Made by a program: the position numbers and the translations under genes. Positions 45,719-53,777 of a stretch of DNA of 64,000 nt are shown here, piece by piece (positions within the stretch are counted from its first letter, which is position 1; each line of letters opens with the position of its first letter). The DNA is from Corynebacterium sp. NML98-0116 (GTDB taxonomy: Bacteria; Actinomycetota; Actinomycetes; Mycobacteriales; Mycobacteriaceae): assembly GCF_001767255.1 (NCBI RefSeq), contig NZ_CP017639.1:2136719-2200718 (forward strand). Direction: 5' to 3'. A model generated the notes under the pieces. The model did not search any database, was not told the origin of the DNA, and saw only the letters and a program-made list of their open reading frames with translations.

Positions 45719-46384
45719 GTGACAAACCAAGAAACTTTTGCGCGATCGCTTTACCCTGTCCTGGTATCTGTGTTCTGCGCCGTCTTCCTCATTTCCAACA
45801 TCACAGCACAGAAGGGAGTCACCCTCGGACCATTCATCACCGACGGCGCCTTTTTCCTCTTCCCACTTGCATACGTCCTCGGCGACGTGCTCGCCGAAGT
45901 CTACGGATTCAAAGCCGCCCGCCGGGCGATCTTCACCGGATTCGGCATCGCCATCCTGGCCGTCGTGTCCTTCTACATCGCCATCTGGCTCCCCGGCGCC
46001 GACTTCTACGACATGCAAGAACCCTTCTCGACGATCCTCGGCCTCATGCCGCGCATCGTCATGGCGTCCCTGGCCGGCTACATCGCAGGCCAGCTGCTCA
46101 ACGCGTGGGTGTTGCAGAAAATGAAAGACCGGTTCGGACACGACCGCCTGTGGGCACGCCTCATCGGCTCCACCATCGTCGGCGAGTTCGCCGATACCCT
46201 CCTGTTCTGCGCCATCGCAGCGGCGGTCATCGGCATCGAAACGCCGGGTCAGTTCATCAACTACGTCGTCGTCGGCTTCCTGTGGAAGACCCTGCTCGAA
46301 GTCGTCCTACTCCCGATCACGTACCCGACCATCGCGTGGGTACGCCGCCGCGAGCAGGAACTGCACGCGGAGCTGCGAAGCTAA
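45719..46384 (+). CDS. yhhQ: Queuosine precursor transporter, YhhQ/VUT family
   Basis: A 221-residue protein with six helices. The GTG at 45719 was taken; a -10-like TAGGAT just upstream suggests a leaderless message. Family signatures: [37 protein letters not shown] and [14 protein letters not shown]. YhhQ proteins take up queuine or preQ precursors. Divergence from gluQ (20 bp) and nearby tgt support this role. Confidence 0.9.
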   Translation: MTNQETFARSLYPVLVSVFCAVFLISNITAQKGVTLGPFITDGAFFLFPLAYVLGDVLAEVYGFKAARRAIFTGFGIAILAVVSFYIAIWLPGADFYDMQEPFSTILGLMPRIVMASLAGYIAGQLLNAWVLQKMKDRFGHDRLWARLIGSTIVGEFADTLLFCAIAAAVIGIETPGQFINYVVVGFLWKTLLEVVLLPITYPTIAWVRRREQELHAELRS

Positions 46385-46399
46385 CACCCAGAGCCAGCG

Positions 46400-46720
46400 C
46401 TAGGAAGCGCTAGGAACTGGCTCGAACACCAATCTGAGATCAAGGGCAGCAAGCACTTTGAGCAAAGTATCAACAGTCGGGTTACCAAGCCCGTTTTCAA
46501 TGCGGCTCAACTCGGCCTGCTGGATCCCAGCGGAATCTGCAACCTCTTGCTGCGTTGCGTCGCGTTCTTTCCTCGCTGTCATCAGGGCAGCACCCACTGC
46601 CCTTCGGTCTGCAATCTCGGAAGCAAACGCACGGGCAGCAGCATCTCGCACGATCTCAGCAGCTGGTGAAGCTGCTTCCCGATACGGTTTTACGAATTCT
46701 TCAAATGCTGTAGTCCCCAT
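46400..46720 (-). CDS. XRE-family antitoxin, HigA-like
   Basis: A 106-residue protein; ATG 46720 was chosen because AAAGGTGTGGGA precedes it, though other in-frame Met codons lie 15 and 27 bases upstream. The HTH is at about 48-100 (RDATQQEVADSAGIQQAELSR), as in XRE family antitoxins. The N-terminal part is acidic/Ala-rich and may hold the toxin. It lies downstream of the RelE-like toxin, the order usual in HigBA pairs, and converges with yhhQ. Confidence 0.8.
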   Translation of the reverse strand: MGTTAFEEFVKPYREAASPAAEIVRDAAARAFASEIADRRAVGAALMTARKERDATQQEVADSAGIQQAELSRIENGLGNPTVDTLLKVLAALDLRLVFEPVPSAS

Positions 46721-46754
46721 TCCCACACCTTTCATCCGCTGATTCAATACCCCT

Positions 46755-46782
46755 GATCTTATGTGTTACAGCACATAAGATC
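46755..46782. promoter_or_regulatory. Perfect palindrome between toxin and antitoxin genes
   Basis: The 11-bp arms GATCTTATGTG and CACATAAGATC match perfectly with a six-base spacer (TTACAG). It overlaps the last bases of the toxin gene. It may be an operator for the HTH antitoxin, or a hairpin between the two cistrons. Confidence 0.55.
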
Positions 46783-47215
46783 AAGAGGGTTGGTCACGCT
46801 TCCACTGCTCCAACGCAGCCCTTGCAGCTCGAATCTCCTTCTGTTCTTGCTTGCTACTTGGCGCACGCAGTTTGTTGTACCCACCCAGCAACAGAACGAT
46901 CTTATCGCCGTGAAAAGTGCAGTAGACACGGATCAATACGCGTTTCTTCCACCAACGTTTTGGCACCCGATCAGCTGCTCCCGAGGGCCCATGCTCGCGA
47001 AGAATTGTGTCGATGCTTCTTCTTATTCGAAGTTCAAACAGCCCCCTACCAAGGCTTTTGCCCCATTCGCTTTCACAGATGCGAATCCCCAGCGGTGCTA
47101 AGACATACTGGACTGCTGCGTCCGTGACTGCTCGTTCCACTTCATCCAGGCGTTTGTAAAAACGATGAAAGTTTCCACCATCGAAAACCTCGACACGCCA
47201 AAGTTGATCAGACAA
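46781..47215 (-). CDS. RelE/HigB-like toxin
   Basis: A 144-residue basic protein of the HigB/Gp49-like family. Matching traits: ELRIRRSIDTILREHG in the middle, and KRVLIRVYCTFHGDKIVLLLGGYNK, where the RelE fold carries its core strands and Tyr/Lys residues, then a Lys/Arg-rich tail. TTG start with SD AAGGGGG. Such toxins cleave mRNA on ribosomes. The antitoxin lies directly downstream. Confidence 0.8.
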   Translation of the reverse strand: MSDQLWRVEVFDGGNFHRFYKRLDEVERAVTDAAVQYVLAPLGIRICESEWGKSLGRGLFELRIRRSIDTILREHGPSGAADRVPKRWWKKRVLIRVYCTFHGDKIVLLLGGYNKLRAPSSKQEQKEIRAARAALEQWKRDQPS

Positions 47216-47281
47216 TATACCCCCTTGTCCCCCGAAATGCGCTCTAGCTTAACGCCTATAAGAGCCTCTAGCCACCATCAT

Positions 47282-48532
47282 CTACTTCCCCGCGTAGTAC
47301 CTGCCCATGAACTCGTCGCGAAACGCCTCGTACTCCCCGGCGTCGATGGCGTGGCGGATGTTGTCCACCAGGCGGATCATGAACTCCAGGTTGTGCATGG
47401 TGCATAGCGTCCCCGCCAGGAACTCCTTGGCCTTGAGCAGGTGGTGGATGTAGGCGCGCGAGTAGTTCTCGGAGACGTAGCCGCCGAACTCCTCGTCGAC
47501 GCCGGAGAAGTCCCGCTTGAACCGGGCGTTCATCAGGTTCATGCGTCCGTCCAGCGTATAGACGCCCCCACGGCGACCAAGACGCGTCGGCGCGACGCAG
47601 TCGAACGTGTCGGCGCCGGCTTCGACAGCGGTGAAGATGTCGTCAGGCTCGGAGATGCCCAGCAGGTGGCGTGGCTTCTCCACGGGCAGCTCGTCGGTGA
47701 CCCAGCCGACAATGGTGCCCAGGTTCTCCTTCTCCAGGGCGCCGCCGATGCCGAAGCCGCCGAAGCCGCGTCGGCCGGCCTCGCGCGCCTCCCTGTCGAG
47801 GTCGAGCAGTCCGCGGGTGGCGTGGCGTCGTAAATCTTCGTACTGGGCGCCCTGCACCACGCCCCACAGTGACTGCTTCGGGCGGTGCGTGCGCACCTCG
47901 GTGAGGCGGTGGTGCTCGTCGAGGCAGCGCTTCGCCCAGCGGTGGGTGCGCTCCACGGAACGCTCCTGGTAGTCGCGGGTATCCACGAGGGTGGTGAGCT
48001 CGTCGAAGGCGAACATGATGTCGGCGCCGAGCTGGTGTTGGATCTGCATGCTCACCTCGGGGGTGAAGCGGTGCTTGGAGCCGTCGATGACGGACTTGAA
48101 GTCGACGCCGTCTTCGTCGACCATCGCCATGCGCTTGCGCTTCTCAGCCCGGATGTCTTTGTCGGTGAGCCCGGCGGTGTCCATGGCCAGGACCTTCTTG
48201 AAGCCGACGCCCAGGCTCATCACCTGGAAGCCACCCGAGTCCGTGTAGGTCGGGCCGTCCCAATTCTCGAAGGCGGCGACGCCCCCGGCCTCGTCCACGA
48301 TGTCGGGGCCGGGCTGCAGGTACAGGTGGTAGGCGTTGGACAGGATCGCCTGCGCACCGGTCTGGTGGATCTGCTCCGGGGTGAGCGTCTTCACCGTGGC
48401 CTTCGTGGCCACCGGGATGAACGCCGGGGTCTGGATCGGGCCGTGCGGCGTATGGATCACACCCGTGCGCCCATGCTTACCCGGCGCGTCATACAAGGTG
48501 GTGTTCAGGTCGAAGGAAAGGTCGTCGGTCAT
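47282..48532 (-). CDS. tgt: tRNA-guanine transglycosylase, zinc cysteines missing
   Basis: A 416-residue TIM-barrel enzyme that exchanges G34 for queuine or a Q precursor in tRNA. The catalytic aspartate lies in DSGGFQV; GVVQGAQ and GFGGFGIGG form the base pocket. The zinc site CxCxxC...H of the family is changed: where CxCxxC is expected the protein reads FGGYVS (between EE and ENYSRAYIHHL), while the His of TMHNL is kept. It is coupled to the MMPL gene by an ATGA overlap. Whether the enzyme still binds zinc is uncertain. Confidence 0.88.
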   Translation of the reverse strand: MTDDLSFDLNTTLYDAPGKHGRTGVIHTPHGPIQTPAFIPVATKATVKTLTPEQIHQTGAQAILSNAYHLYLQPGPDIVDEAGGVAAFENWDGPTYTDSGGFQVMSLGVGFKKVLAMDTAGLTDKDIRAEKRKRMAMVDEDGVDFKSVIDGSKHRFTPEVSMQIQHQLGADIMFAFDELTTLVDTRDYQERSVERTHRWAKRCLDEHHRLTEVRTHRPKQSLWGVVQGAQYEDLRRHATRGLLDLDREAREAGRRGFGGFGIGGALEKENLGTIVGWVTDELPVEKPRHLLGISEPDDIFTAVEAGADTFDCVAPTRLGRRGGVYTLDGRMNLMNARFKRDFSGVDEEFGGYVSENYSRAYIHHLLKAKEFLAGTLCTMHNLEFMIRLVDNIRHAIDAGEYEAFRDEFMGRYYAGK

Positions 48533-50931
48533 GCGTGCTCCAGTGATTCGGGGTGGAATTCGGCTTCGAGTTCGGTGCCCTCCACGTCAACTTCCGGCAG
48601 CACCTTGTCCAGCCACTTCGGCATCCACCAGGTGGAACGGCCCAGGATGAACATCGTAGCGGGGACGAGCGCCATGCGGACGAAGAAGGCGTCGAAAAAT
48701 ACGGCGGCGCCGAGCGTAAAGCCAAAGATTTGGATGAACGGCAACGGCTGGTCGATGAACGCCACGAACACCGCAATCATGATGACAGCTGCGGCCGTGA
48801 CCACGCGCGCGCCCTGCACGAAGCCCTCGACGGTGGACTCGCGCACCGCCTTGATTTCCGCCTCCGGGTCGCCGGCGCGGCGCAACTTCAGGTAGCGCTC
48901 GCGGATGCGGGTCACCAGGAAGACCTGGTAGTCCATGGCCAGGCCGAACGTGACGCCGATCAGGAAGATCGGCATAAATGACAGGATCGGGCCGGGGGTG
49001 TTCACAAGTCCGCCCCAGCCGAGCTGGAACAGGCCCACCGTCATACCGAACGCCGCACCGACCGACAGCAGGAAGCCCAGGCCCGCCACCACCGGCACCA
49101 GGATGGAGCGGAACACCAGGATCAGCAGGATGATCGCCAGCCCAACCACAATCGCCAGGTAGAGCGGCATCGCGTCGCCCAGCTCCTCAGTAATGTCCAT
49201 CTGCACCGCAGTGAGACCCGTCAGGCCTATCGACGTCCCCGTCGCATCCTCCACCTGGACATTGTTCGCACGCAGCGCATGCGCCACCTCCAGCGTGTAC
49301 TCCTCTTCCGGACCGCCCTTCGGGGTGGCCAGAATCCGAGCCGCCGTCAAATCCTCATTCGCGCCGACGAGCTGCGCGTGCTCGATCCCGTTGACGCTGT
49401 TGGCCTCCTGCACCGCGTACATAAACGACGCCAGCGCCGCCTTCTGCGCGCGCCCACCGGCCTCGTCCGGCATCATCGCCATGTACGGCTGCAGCATCTC
49501 CGCGTCCGGGTTGACGGAGGTGGCGTCGACAACCAGGAGGAACGGCGCGTTGACCCCCGGGCCGAAGCCCTCCGCCATCAGGTCCGCCGACTTGCGCTGC
49601 GTGGTGTCCAGGTTCGACGTCGTATCCGACGGCAGCGCCATCTCCAGCTGCAGCAACGGCGACGCCAGCGCACCCAGCCCCAGCACGACGACCGTCATCA
49701 CCACCACCGGGAACTTGCGCACCACGTTCACCCAGGACCGGCCCACCGACTTCGCCGACAAGTCGCGGCCAGGCCGCTTGCCCGGGCCAGGGTTGCCCGC
49801 GAACCACGGCAACTTCCCACCAAACGAGCGATCACCCCACACCCCCAGCAGCGCCGGGAGCAGCGTTAACGCCACAAGCACCGCGATGAGCACCGTCAGC
49901 GCCGCCGCCAGGCCCATCCACGTCAGAAACTCAATACCTGCCAGGGACAGCGCCACCAGCGCTGTGAACACCGTCGCCCCAGCGAACACCACCGAGGATC
50001 CGGCCGTGCCCACCGCCAGGCCCGCCGCCTCCGGCGCGTCCAGCGTCTGCCGCTCCTGCCTGTACCGCGACAGGATGAACAGCGCGTAGTCAATACCGAC
50101 AGCCAGGCCGATCATCACCGCCAGCACCGGCGTGACCTCATTGAGCTCCACCCAATGCGTCGTGATCAGCACCGCCAGCACACCAATGCCCACCCCAACA
50201 ACAGCACTCACAATCGGCATTGTCGACGCCACCAAGGACCCAAACGTCACAATCAGCACCACAAACGCCACCGCGAGCCCCACCATCTCCGACGTCGTCT
50301 TAATCTGAATCGGATCGCCGAACCCGGCACCACCGGCTTCAACCTGCAGGCCAGCCTCCCGGCCGATCTCCAACGCCTCATTCACCACGGCGCGCTCTTC
50401 CTCCGACACCGACATCGAAGACTCCGCACCAAACTCGAACGTGGTGTACCCAATCCGGCCATCGTCCGACACCATCCGCAGGTAGTACGCGTCCTGCTTC
50501 GCCTGCTCCTCAGGCAGGCCCATCTGCGTCATCTGCCCGACGATCATCTCCCCCAGCTCCCGGTTCACATGCACCGGGTTGCCAAACCTGTCCGTCCCCG
50601 TCAGCCCCTCCAGGTGCTCCTCGATGTAGCCGACCGTCGCGTCCATCCCCGCCATGAACTCCGGCTCATCTAATCGACGCCCCTCCGGCGCCGCAAACAC
50701 CAAATTCACCCCGGGCGCCGTCGCCACGTTCCCCTCACCCGGGAAGTGCCGCTCCATGTCCTCGAGGGCTTCGATGCCGGGCGTCCCCGAGATCGGAAAC
50801 TCCGACGTAAACGGCTTCATCAGCGAAAACGCCCCCGCCGCCGTGGCGCCGAGCAGCAACAGCCACGCCACGATCACCTTCCACTTATGCAGAAATGACC
50901 AGCGCCCAAGCCGAAACAGCATCTTCGCCAC
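48529..50931 (-). CDS. MMPL-family RND transporter
   Basis: An 800-residue membrane protein with about twelve helices and two large periplasmic loops. Both halves keep the proton-relay Asp-Tyr pair (IGLAVGIDYALFILSRYR and TFGLAMDYQVFLVTRIRER). MMPL proteins of corynebacteria move trehalose mycolates or glycolipids to the outer membrane, but other substrates are possible. Its stop overlaps the tgt start, so both genes share a transcript. The 160-residue loop after the first helix carries NPVHVNRELGE. Confidence 0.88.
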   Translation of the reverse strand: MAKMLFRLGRWSFLHKWKVIVAWLLLLGATAAGAFSLMKPFTSEFPISGTPGIEALEDMERHFPGEGNVATAPGVNLVFAAPEGRRLDEPEFMAGMDATVGYIEEHLEGLTGTDRFGNPVHVNRELGEMIVGQMTQMGLPEEQAKQDAYYLRMVSDDGRIGYTTFEFGAESSMSVSEEERAVVNEALEIGREAGLQVEAGGAGFGDPIQIKTTSEMVGLAVAFVVLIVTFGSLVASTMPIVSAVVGVGIGVLAVLITTHWVELNEVTPVLAVMIGLAVGIDYALFILSRYRQERQTLDAPEAAGLAVGTAGSSVVFAGATVFTALVALSLAGIEFLTWMGLAAALTVLIAVLVALTLLPALLGVWGDRSFGGKLPWFAGNPGPGKRPGRDLSAKSVGRSWVNVVRKFPVVVMTVVVLGLGALASPLLQLEMALPSDTTSNLDTTQRKSADLMAEGFGPGVNAPFLLVVDATSVNPDAEMLQPYMAMMPDEAGGRAQKAALASFMYAVQEANSVNGIEHAQLVGANEDLTAARILATPKGGPEEEYTLEVAHALRANNVQVEDATGTSIGLTGLTAVQMDITEELGDAMPLYLAIVVGLAIILLILVFRSILVPVVAGLGFLLSVGAAFGMTVGLFQLGWGGLVNTPGPILSFMPIFLIGVTFGLAMDYQVFLVTRIRERYLKLRRAGDPEAEIKAVRESTVEGFVQGARVVTAAAVIMIAVFVAFIDQPLPFIQIFGFTLGAAVFFDAFFVRMALVPATMFILGRSTWWMPKWLDKVLPEVDVEGTELEAEFHPESLEHA

Positions 50932-51079
50932 GGTGTTTACGTCCTCACTGTCGCTTCTCGATTCTGACTGCCACCAAACCGTGGCACACTACCAGGCCAT
51001 CTTATAGGCGAAACCTTGCTGGACTCGATTTCCCTTCATACCCAGGTCACCGGTTTGACCAAGCGAAATTGTTCCCCGC

Positions 51080-51157
51080 TGCACCAAATTCCATCGCTAG
51101 GCTTAGACAACCTGGGGAAACGCACCGACCTCACCCCAAAACAGGGAATGTGGTGCA
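51080..51157. repeat. IR1 palindromic element, copy E
   Basis: Arms TGCACCAAATTCC and GGGAATGTGGTGCA with the inverted core AACCTGGGGAAACG. Length 78 bp, between the MMPL gene and tRNA-Ser(CGA). Upstream, about 51030-51060, another degenerate core (CATACCCAGGTCACC) can be seen. Confidence 0.75.
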
Positions 51158-51185
51158 CATACAAAGGAGCGAGTGCCCCCAAAAC

Positions 51186-51228
51186 CAAAACAACGCACCC
51201 CAGGCGAACCCAGAGTGCGTTGTTTTTA
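51186..51228. terminator. Terminator of tRNA-Ser(CGA)
   Basis: AAACAACGCAC pairs with GTGCGTTGTTT. It lies two bases beyond the 3' end of the leftward tRNA. Confidence 0.7.
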
Positions 51229-51230
51229 AT

Positions 51231-51318
51231 TGGCGGTAGCGGCGGGATTTGAACCCGCGGAGGTTTTACCCTCACTCGCTTTCGAGGCGAGTACCTTCGG
51301 CCGCTCGGACACGCTACC
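51231..51318 (-). tRNA. tRNA-Ser (CGA)
   Basis: An 88-base class II tRNA on the minus strand. Acceptor GGTAGCG pairs with CGCTACC, followed by discriminator G and encoded CCA. The anticodon loop CTCGAAA gives anticodon CGA. Long variable arm; T-loop GGTTCAAATCC. Confidence 0.95.
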
Positions 51319-51367
51319 GCAAACCAGAGTAACGGTTAATGCCCGAGCAACCAAATCAAGGCGGGGA

Positions 51368-51574
51368 CTAGTCGTTCAGCTTGTCCTCGACCTTGGCGGC
51401 TACCTCGTTTGCCTTGTCCTTGACGGAGTCGGCAGCCTCGTTGACCTTATCCTTAGCATCGCCGATGAGCTGGTTGGCCTTGCCTTCGTTCTCGAGGGAC
51501 TTGTCGTCGGAAAGCTTGCCAGCTGCTTCCTTAGCGGTGCCCTTCAGCTTGTCTGCTGCTCCTTCAAAAGCCAT
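51368..51574 (-). CDS. CsbD-family small stress protein
   Basis: A 68-residue, highly charged helical protein starting MAFEGAADKLKGTAKEAAGK, the CsbD-family signature, then repeated heptad-like blocks (DAKDKVNEAADSVKDKANEV). CsbD proteins are abundant in stress and stationary phase, with no known molecular role. It has an AAGGAG ribosome site. Confidence 0.88.
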   Translation of the reverse strand: MAFEGAADKLKGTAKEAAGKLSDDKSLENEGKANQLIGDAKDKVNEAADSVKDKANEVAAKVEDKLND

Positions 51575-51664
51575 GTGGTTGCTCCTTTTCGTTTCGTTCT
51601 TAAGCTAACGGTTCCCCATGGTAGTCACTTTGGCAGGGCGGCACTGTAACGATTCGGTTAAGTA

Positions 51665-52132
51665 TTAGCGCAGGTCCCGGAAAAATTCGGCGAGCAGTTC
51701 CGCGTTTTCGGGTTCCATGATCCCGCCGCGGACTTGGATTTGGTGGAGGTGGTGGGGGTCGCGGAGGGCGTCGAATAGGGAGCCGACGGCGCCGGTTTTG
51801 GGCTCGAAGGCGCCGAAGATGAGCGAGTCGATGCGGGCGCCGAGCAGGGCCCCGGCACACATGGTGCAGGGTTCCAAGGTGACGACGAGCTCGCAACCGT
51901 CAAGGCGCCAGGTCCCGAGGGTGCGCGCGGCGTCCCGGATCGCTTCGACTTCGGCGTGGGCGGTGGGGTCTTGGCGTTGTTCGCGCCGGTTGACGCCGCG
52001 GCCGATCACCTCGCCGCCAGCGTCGAAGACGAGGGCGCCGACGGGCACGTCGCCGGGCGGGGTCGTTGCCGCGAGGTCGAGCGCTTGTTGCATGCGGGCG
52101 GTGGCGCGCCGCTGCCAGCTTGAGCAGGCCAA
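51665..52132 (-). CDS. tadA: tRNA-specific adenosine deaminase
   Basis: A 155-residue zinc deaminase that converts A34 of tRNA-Arg to inosine. The zinc His and catalytic Glu are in HAEVEAI, and the two zinc Cys in PCTMCAGA. TTG at 52132 gives 155 residues; ATG at 52093 (MQQALDLA) is the alternative and is closer to the usual family start. It lies directly after the gene for its associated protein, 2 bp away. Confidence 0.9.
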   Translation of the reverse strand: MACSSWQRRATARMQQALDLAATTPPGDVPVGALVFDAGGEVIGRGVNRREQRQDPTAHAEVEAIRDAARTLGTWRLDGCELVVTLEPCTMCAGALLGARIDSLIFGAFEPKTGAVGSLFDALRDPHHLHQIQVRGGIMEPENAELLAEFFRDLR

Positions 52133-52134
52133 CG

Positions 52135-52617
52135 TTACCGCAGTGCTTCGTGAAGTTCGTCGGCGAAGCCGAGGGCGTCGGCAATGTCCTCGATGAGGTC
52201 GGCGGGGTCTTCGTCGGCGTCGAGAAGGAGGCTGAGGCGTTCTTCGGTGAGGCCGAGGTCGGCGAGGATGTCGAAGTCGCCGTCGGCCCAGCTGTCGGTG
52301 TCGTCGAGGTCATCGGGGTCGATGTCGGGGATGTCGCAGCCGGCTTCTTCGAGGGCGTCGGCGGCGTAGTCGTCGTCGACGGCGATGGGGGCGTCGCTAA
52401 GCAAAATGCGTGCCCGGTTCGGGCCTGGGCGCAGCACCACAACGTACTCATTTTCGACGTTGAGCAGCGCAAACGCCGGACCTTCGCTGCGGAGGCGGCG
52501 CACTGCGGCGATGGTGTCTTCCAGCGAGTCGAAGGTGTCGTTGTAGCGGTGCACGGACCATGCGCCGTCGTGCTGGGCGACTGTCACTGCGTACCCGTCT
52601 GGAAATTCCTGTGCCAT
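52135..52617 (-). CDS. tRNA adenosine deaminase-associated protein
   Basis: A 160-residue acidic protein of the actinobacterial family always found next to tadA. N-terminal half is a small alpha/beta domain (GAWSVHRYNDTFDSLEDTIAAV), C-terminal half is Asp/Glu-rich and helical (LGLTEERLSLLLDADEDPADLIEDIADALGF split by turns). Function unknown; a role with TadA is assumed from gene order only. Confidence 0.82.
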   Translation of the reverse strand: MAQEFPDGYAVTVAQHDGAWSVHRYNDTFDSLEDTIAAVRRLRSEGPAFALLNVENEYVVVLRPGPNRARILLSDAPIAVDDDYAADALEEAGCDIPDIDPDDLDDTDSWADGDFDILADLGLTEERLSLLLDADEDPADLIEDIADALGFADELHEALR

Positions 52618-52669
52618 GCCTCACGACATTAGCCTGCACGCAGTGAATTTGTCACTAGAATGTGAAACC

Positions 52670-53701
52670 GTGACTGCCTCATTCCTACATTCTTCGCGCC
52701 ACCTGCCTCCCGTCTGCATTGTTGGGCTGGGGTTGATCGGTGGCTCCATCATTCGCGACCTCACCGCGGCCGGCCACGATGCGTTCGGCTACACGCACTC
52801 GAATGCGGGCACGAGGGCTGCGCAAAAGGATGGTTTCGACGTCACCAACGACCTCGAGGCCGCACTGCAGAAGGCAGAGGCGCAGCAGGCCCTGATCGTG
52901 ATCGCGGTGCCGATGGACGCCGTGGCGACCGTCCTGGACGCCATCGCTGAGCACGCCCCGAGCTGCGGCATCACCGACGTTGTGAGCGTGAAGCAGCCCG
53001 TGTACGACCTCGTGCTGGAGCGCGGTCTCGAGGAGCGCTACGTCGGCGGGCACCCGATGGCCGGCACCGAGTTTTCCGGCTGGTCGGCGTCCCAAGAAGG
53101 GTTGTTCCAGCGCGCGGCGTGGGTGGTGACGTATGACTACGCGGAGAGCGTCGACAAGGTGCCGCAGACGTGGGCGAGCCTGTTCGCGGACGTGTGCAAC
53201 CTGGTCGCGGTGACGGGCGCTGAGGCCGTGCCGGTGTCGGTGCGCCGCCACGACGAGGCAGTGGCCCGCGTGTCCCACCTTCCGCATGTGATTGCGGAGG
53301 CGCTCTCCGTGGTCGGGGATCGCGGCGGCACGTTGGCGCAGTCGCTGGCGGCGGGCTCATTCAAGGGCGCGACGCGCGTAGCGGGCACGGACCCGTCGCT
53401 GGTGCGCAACATGTGCGAAACCAACGCGGAGAGCCTCGTCAGCATCATCGACGAGTTCACCGAGCTTCTTGCCGACGCCCGCTCCGCCCTTTCCACCGAC
53501 TCCCCTTCCATGAAGCGCCTCGCCGAGAACGGCCACCGGGCGCACACCCGTATGCTGGCGCGTTCGGGCGCGCGACGTGAGTCGGTGTCACCGGTGAAGA
53601 TTTCTTCGCGCCCTGTGATGCGCCTGCACCCGGGAGCGCCAGGCTGGGTGAAGCAGCTGCGCCAGATCGAGTCGTTGGGCGGACGCGTCGAGGTGTTCTA
53701 A
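52670..53701 (+). CDS. tyrA: Prephenate/arogenate dehydrogenase
   Basis: A 343-residue NAD(P)-dependent enzyme of tyrosine synthesis. GTG at 52670 was chosen because the upstream in-frame part overlaps the divergent gene. Rossmann motif VGLGLIGGSI (about 19-28), the catalytic His in GGHPMAGTEFSGW, and C-terminal helical dimerisation domain. No ACT domain. It is divergent from the TadA-associated gene. In corynebacteria the enzyme commonly acts on arogenate. Confidence 0.92.
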   Translation: MTASFLHSSRHLPPVCIVGLGLIGGSIIRDLTAAGHDAFGYTHSNAGTRAAQKDGFDVTNDLEAALQKAEAQQALIVIAVPMDAVATVLDAIAEHAPSCGITDVVSVKQPVYDLVLERGLEERYVGGHPMAGTEFSGWSASQEGLFQRAAWVVTYDYAESVDKVPQTWASLFADVCNLVAVTGAEAVPVSVRRHDEAVARVSHLPHVIAEALSVVGDRGGTLAQSLAAGSFKGATRVAGTDPSLVRNMCETNAESLVSIIDEFTELLADARSALSTDSPSMKRLAENGHRAHTRMLARSGARRESVSPVKISSRPVMRLHPGAPGWVKQLRQIESLGGRVEVF

Positions 53702-53722
53702 CTCGCGTTTGCTAGGTACGGC

Positions 53723-53756
53723 AAAGGCCCGAGGGGATCACTCCCTTCGGGCCTTT
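53723..53756. terminator. Bidirectional terminator between tyrA and the LADTG protein gene
   Basis: The stem AAAGGCCCGAGGGG pairs with CTCCCTTCGGGCCTTT around a short loop. It serves both convergent genes. Confidence 0.8.
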
Positions 53757-53777
53757 ACTCTGTACTGCTAATGCGCT

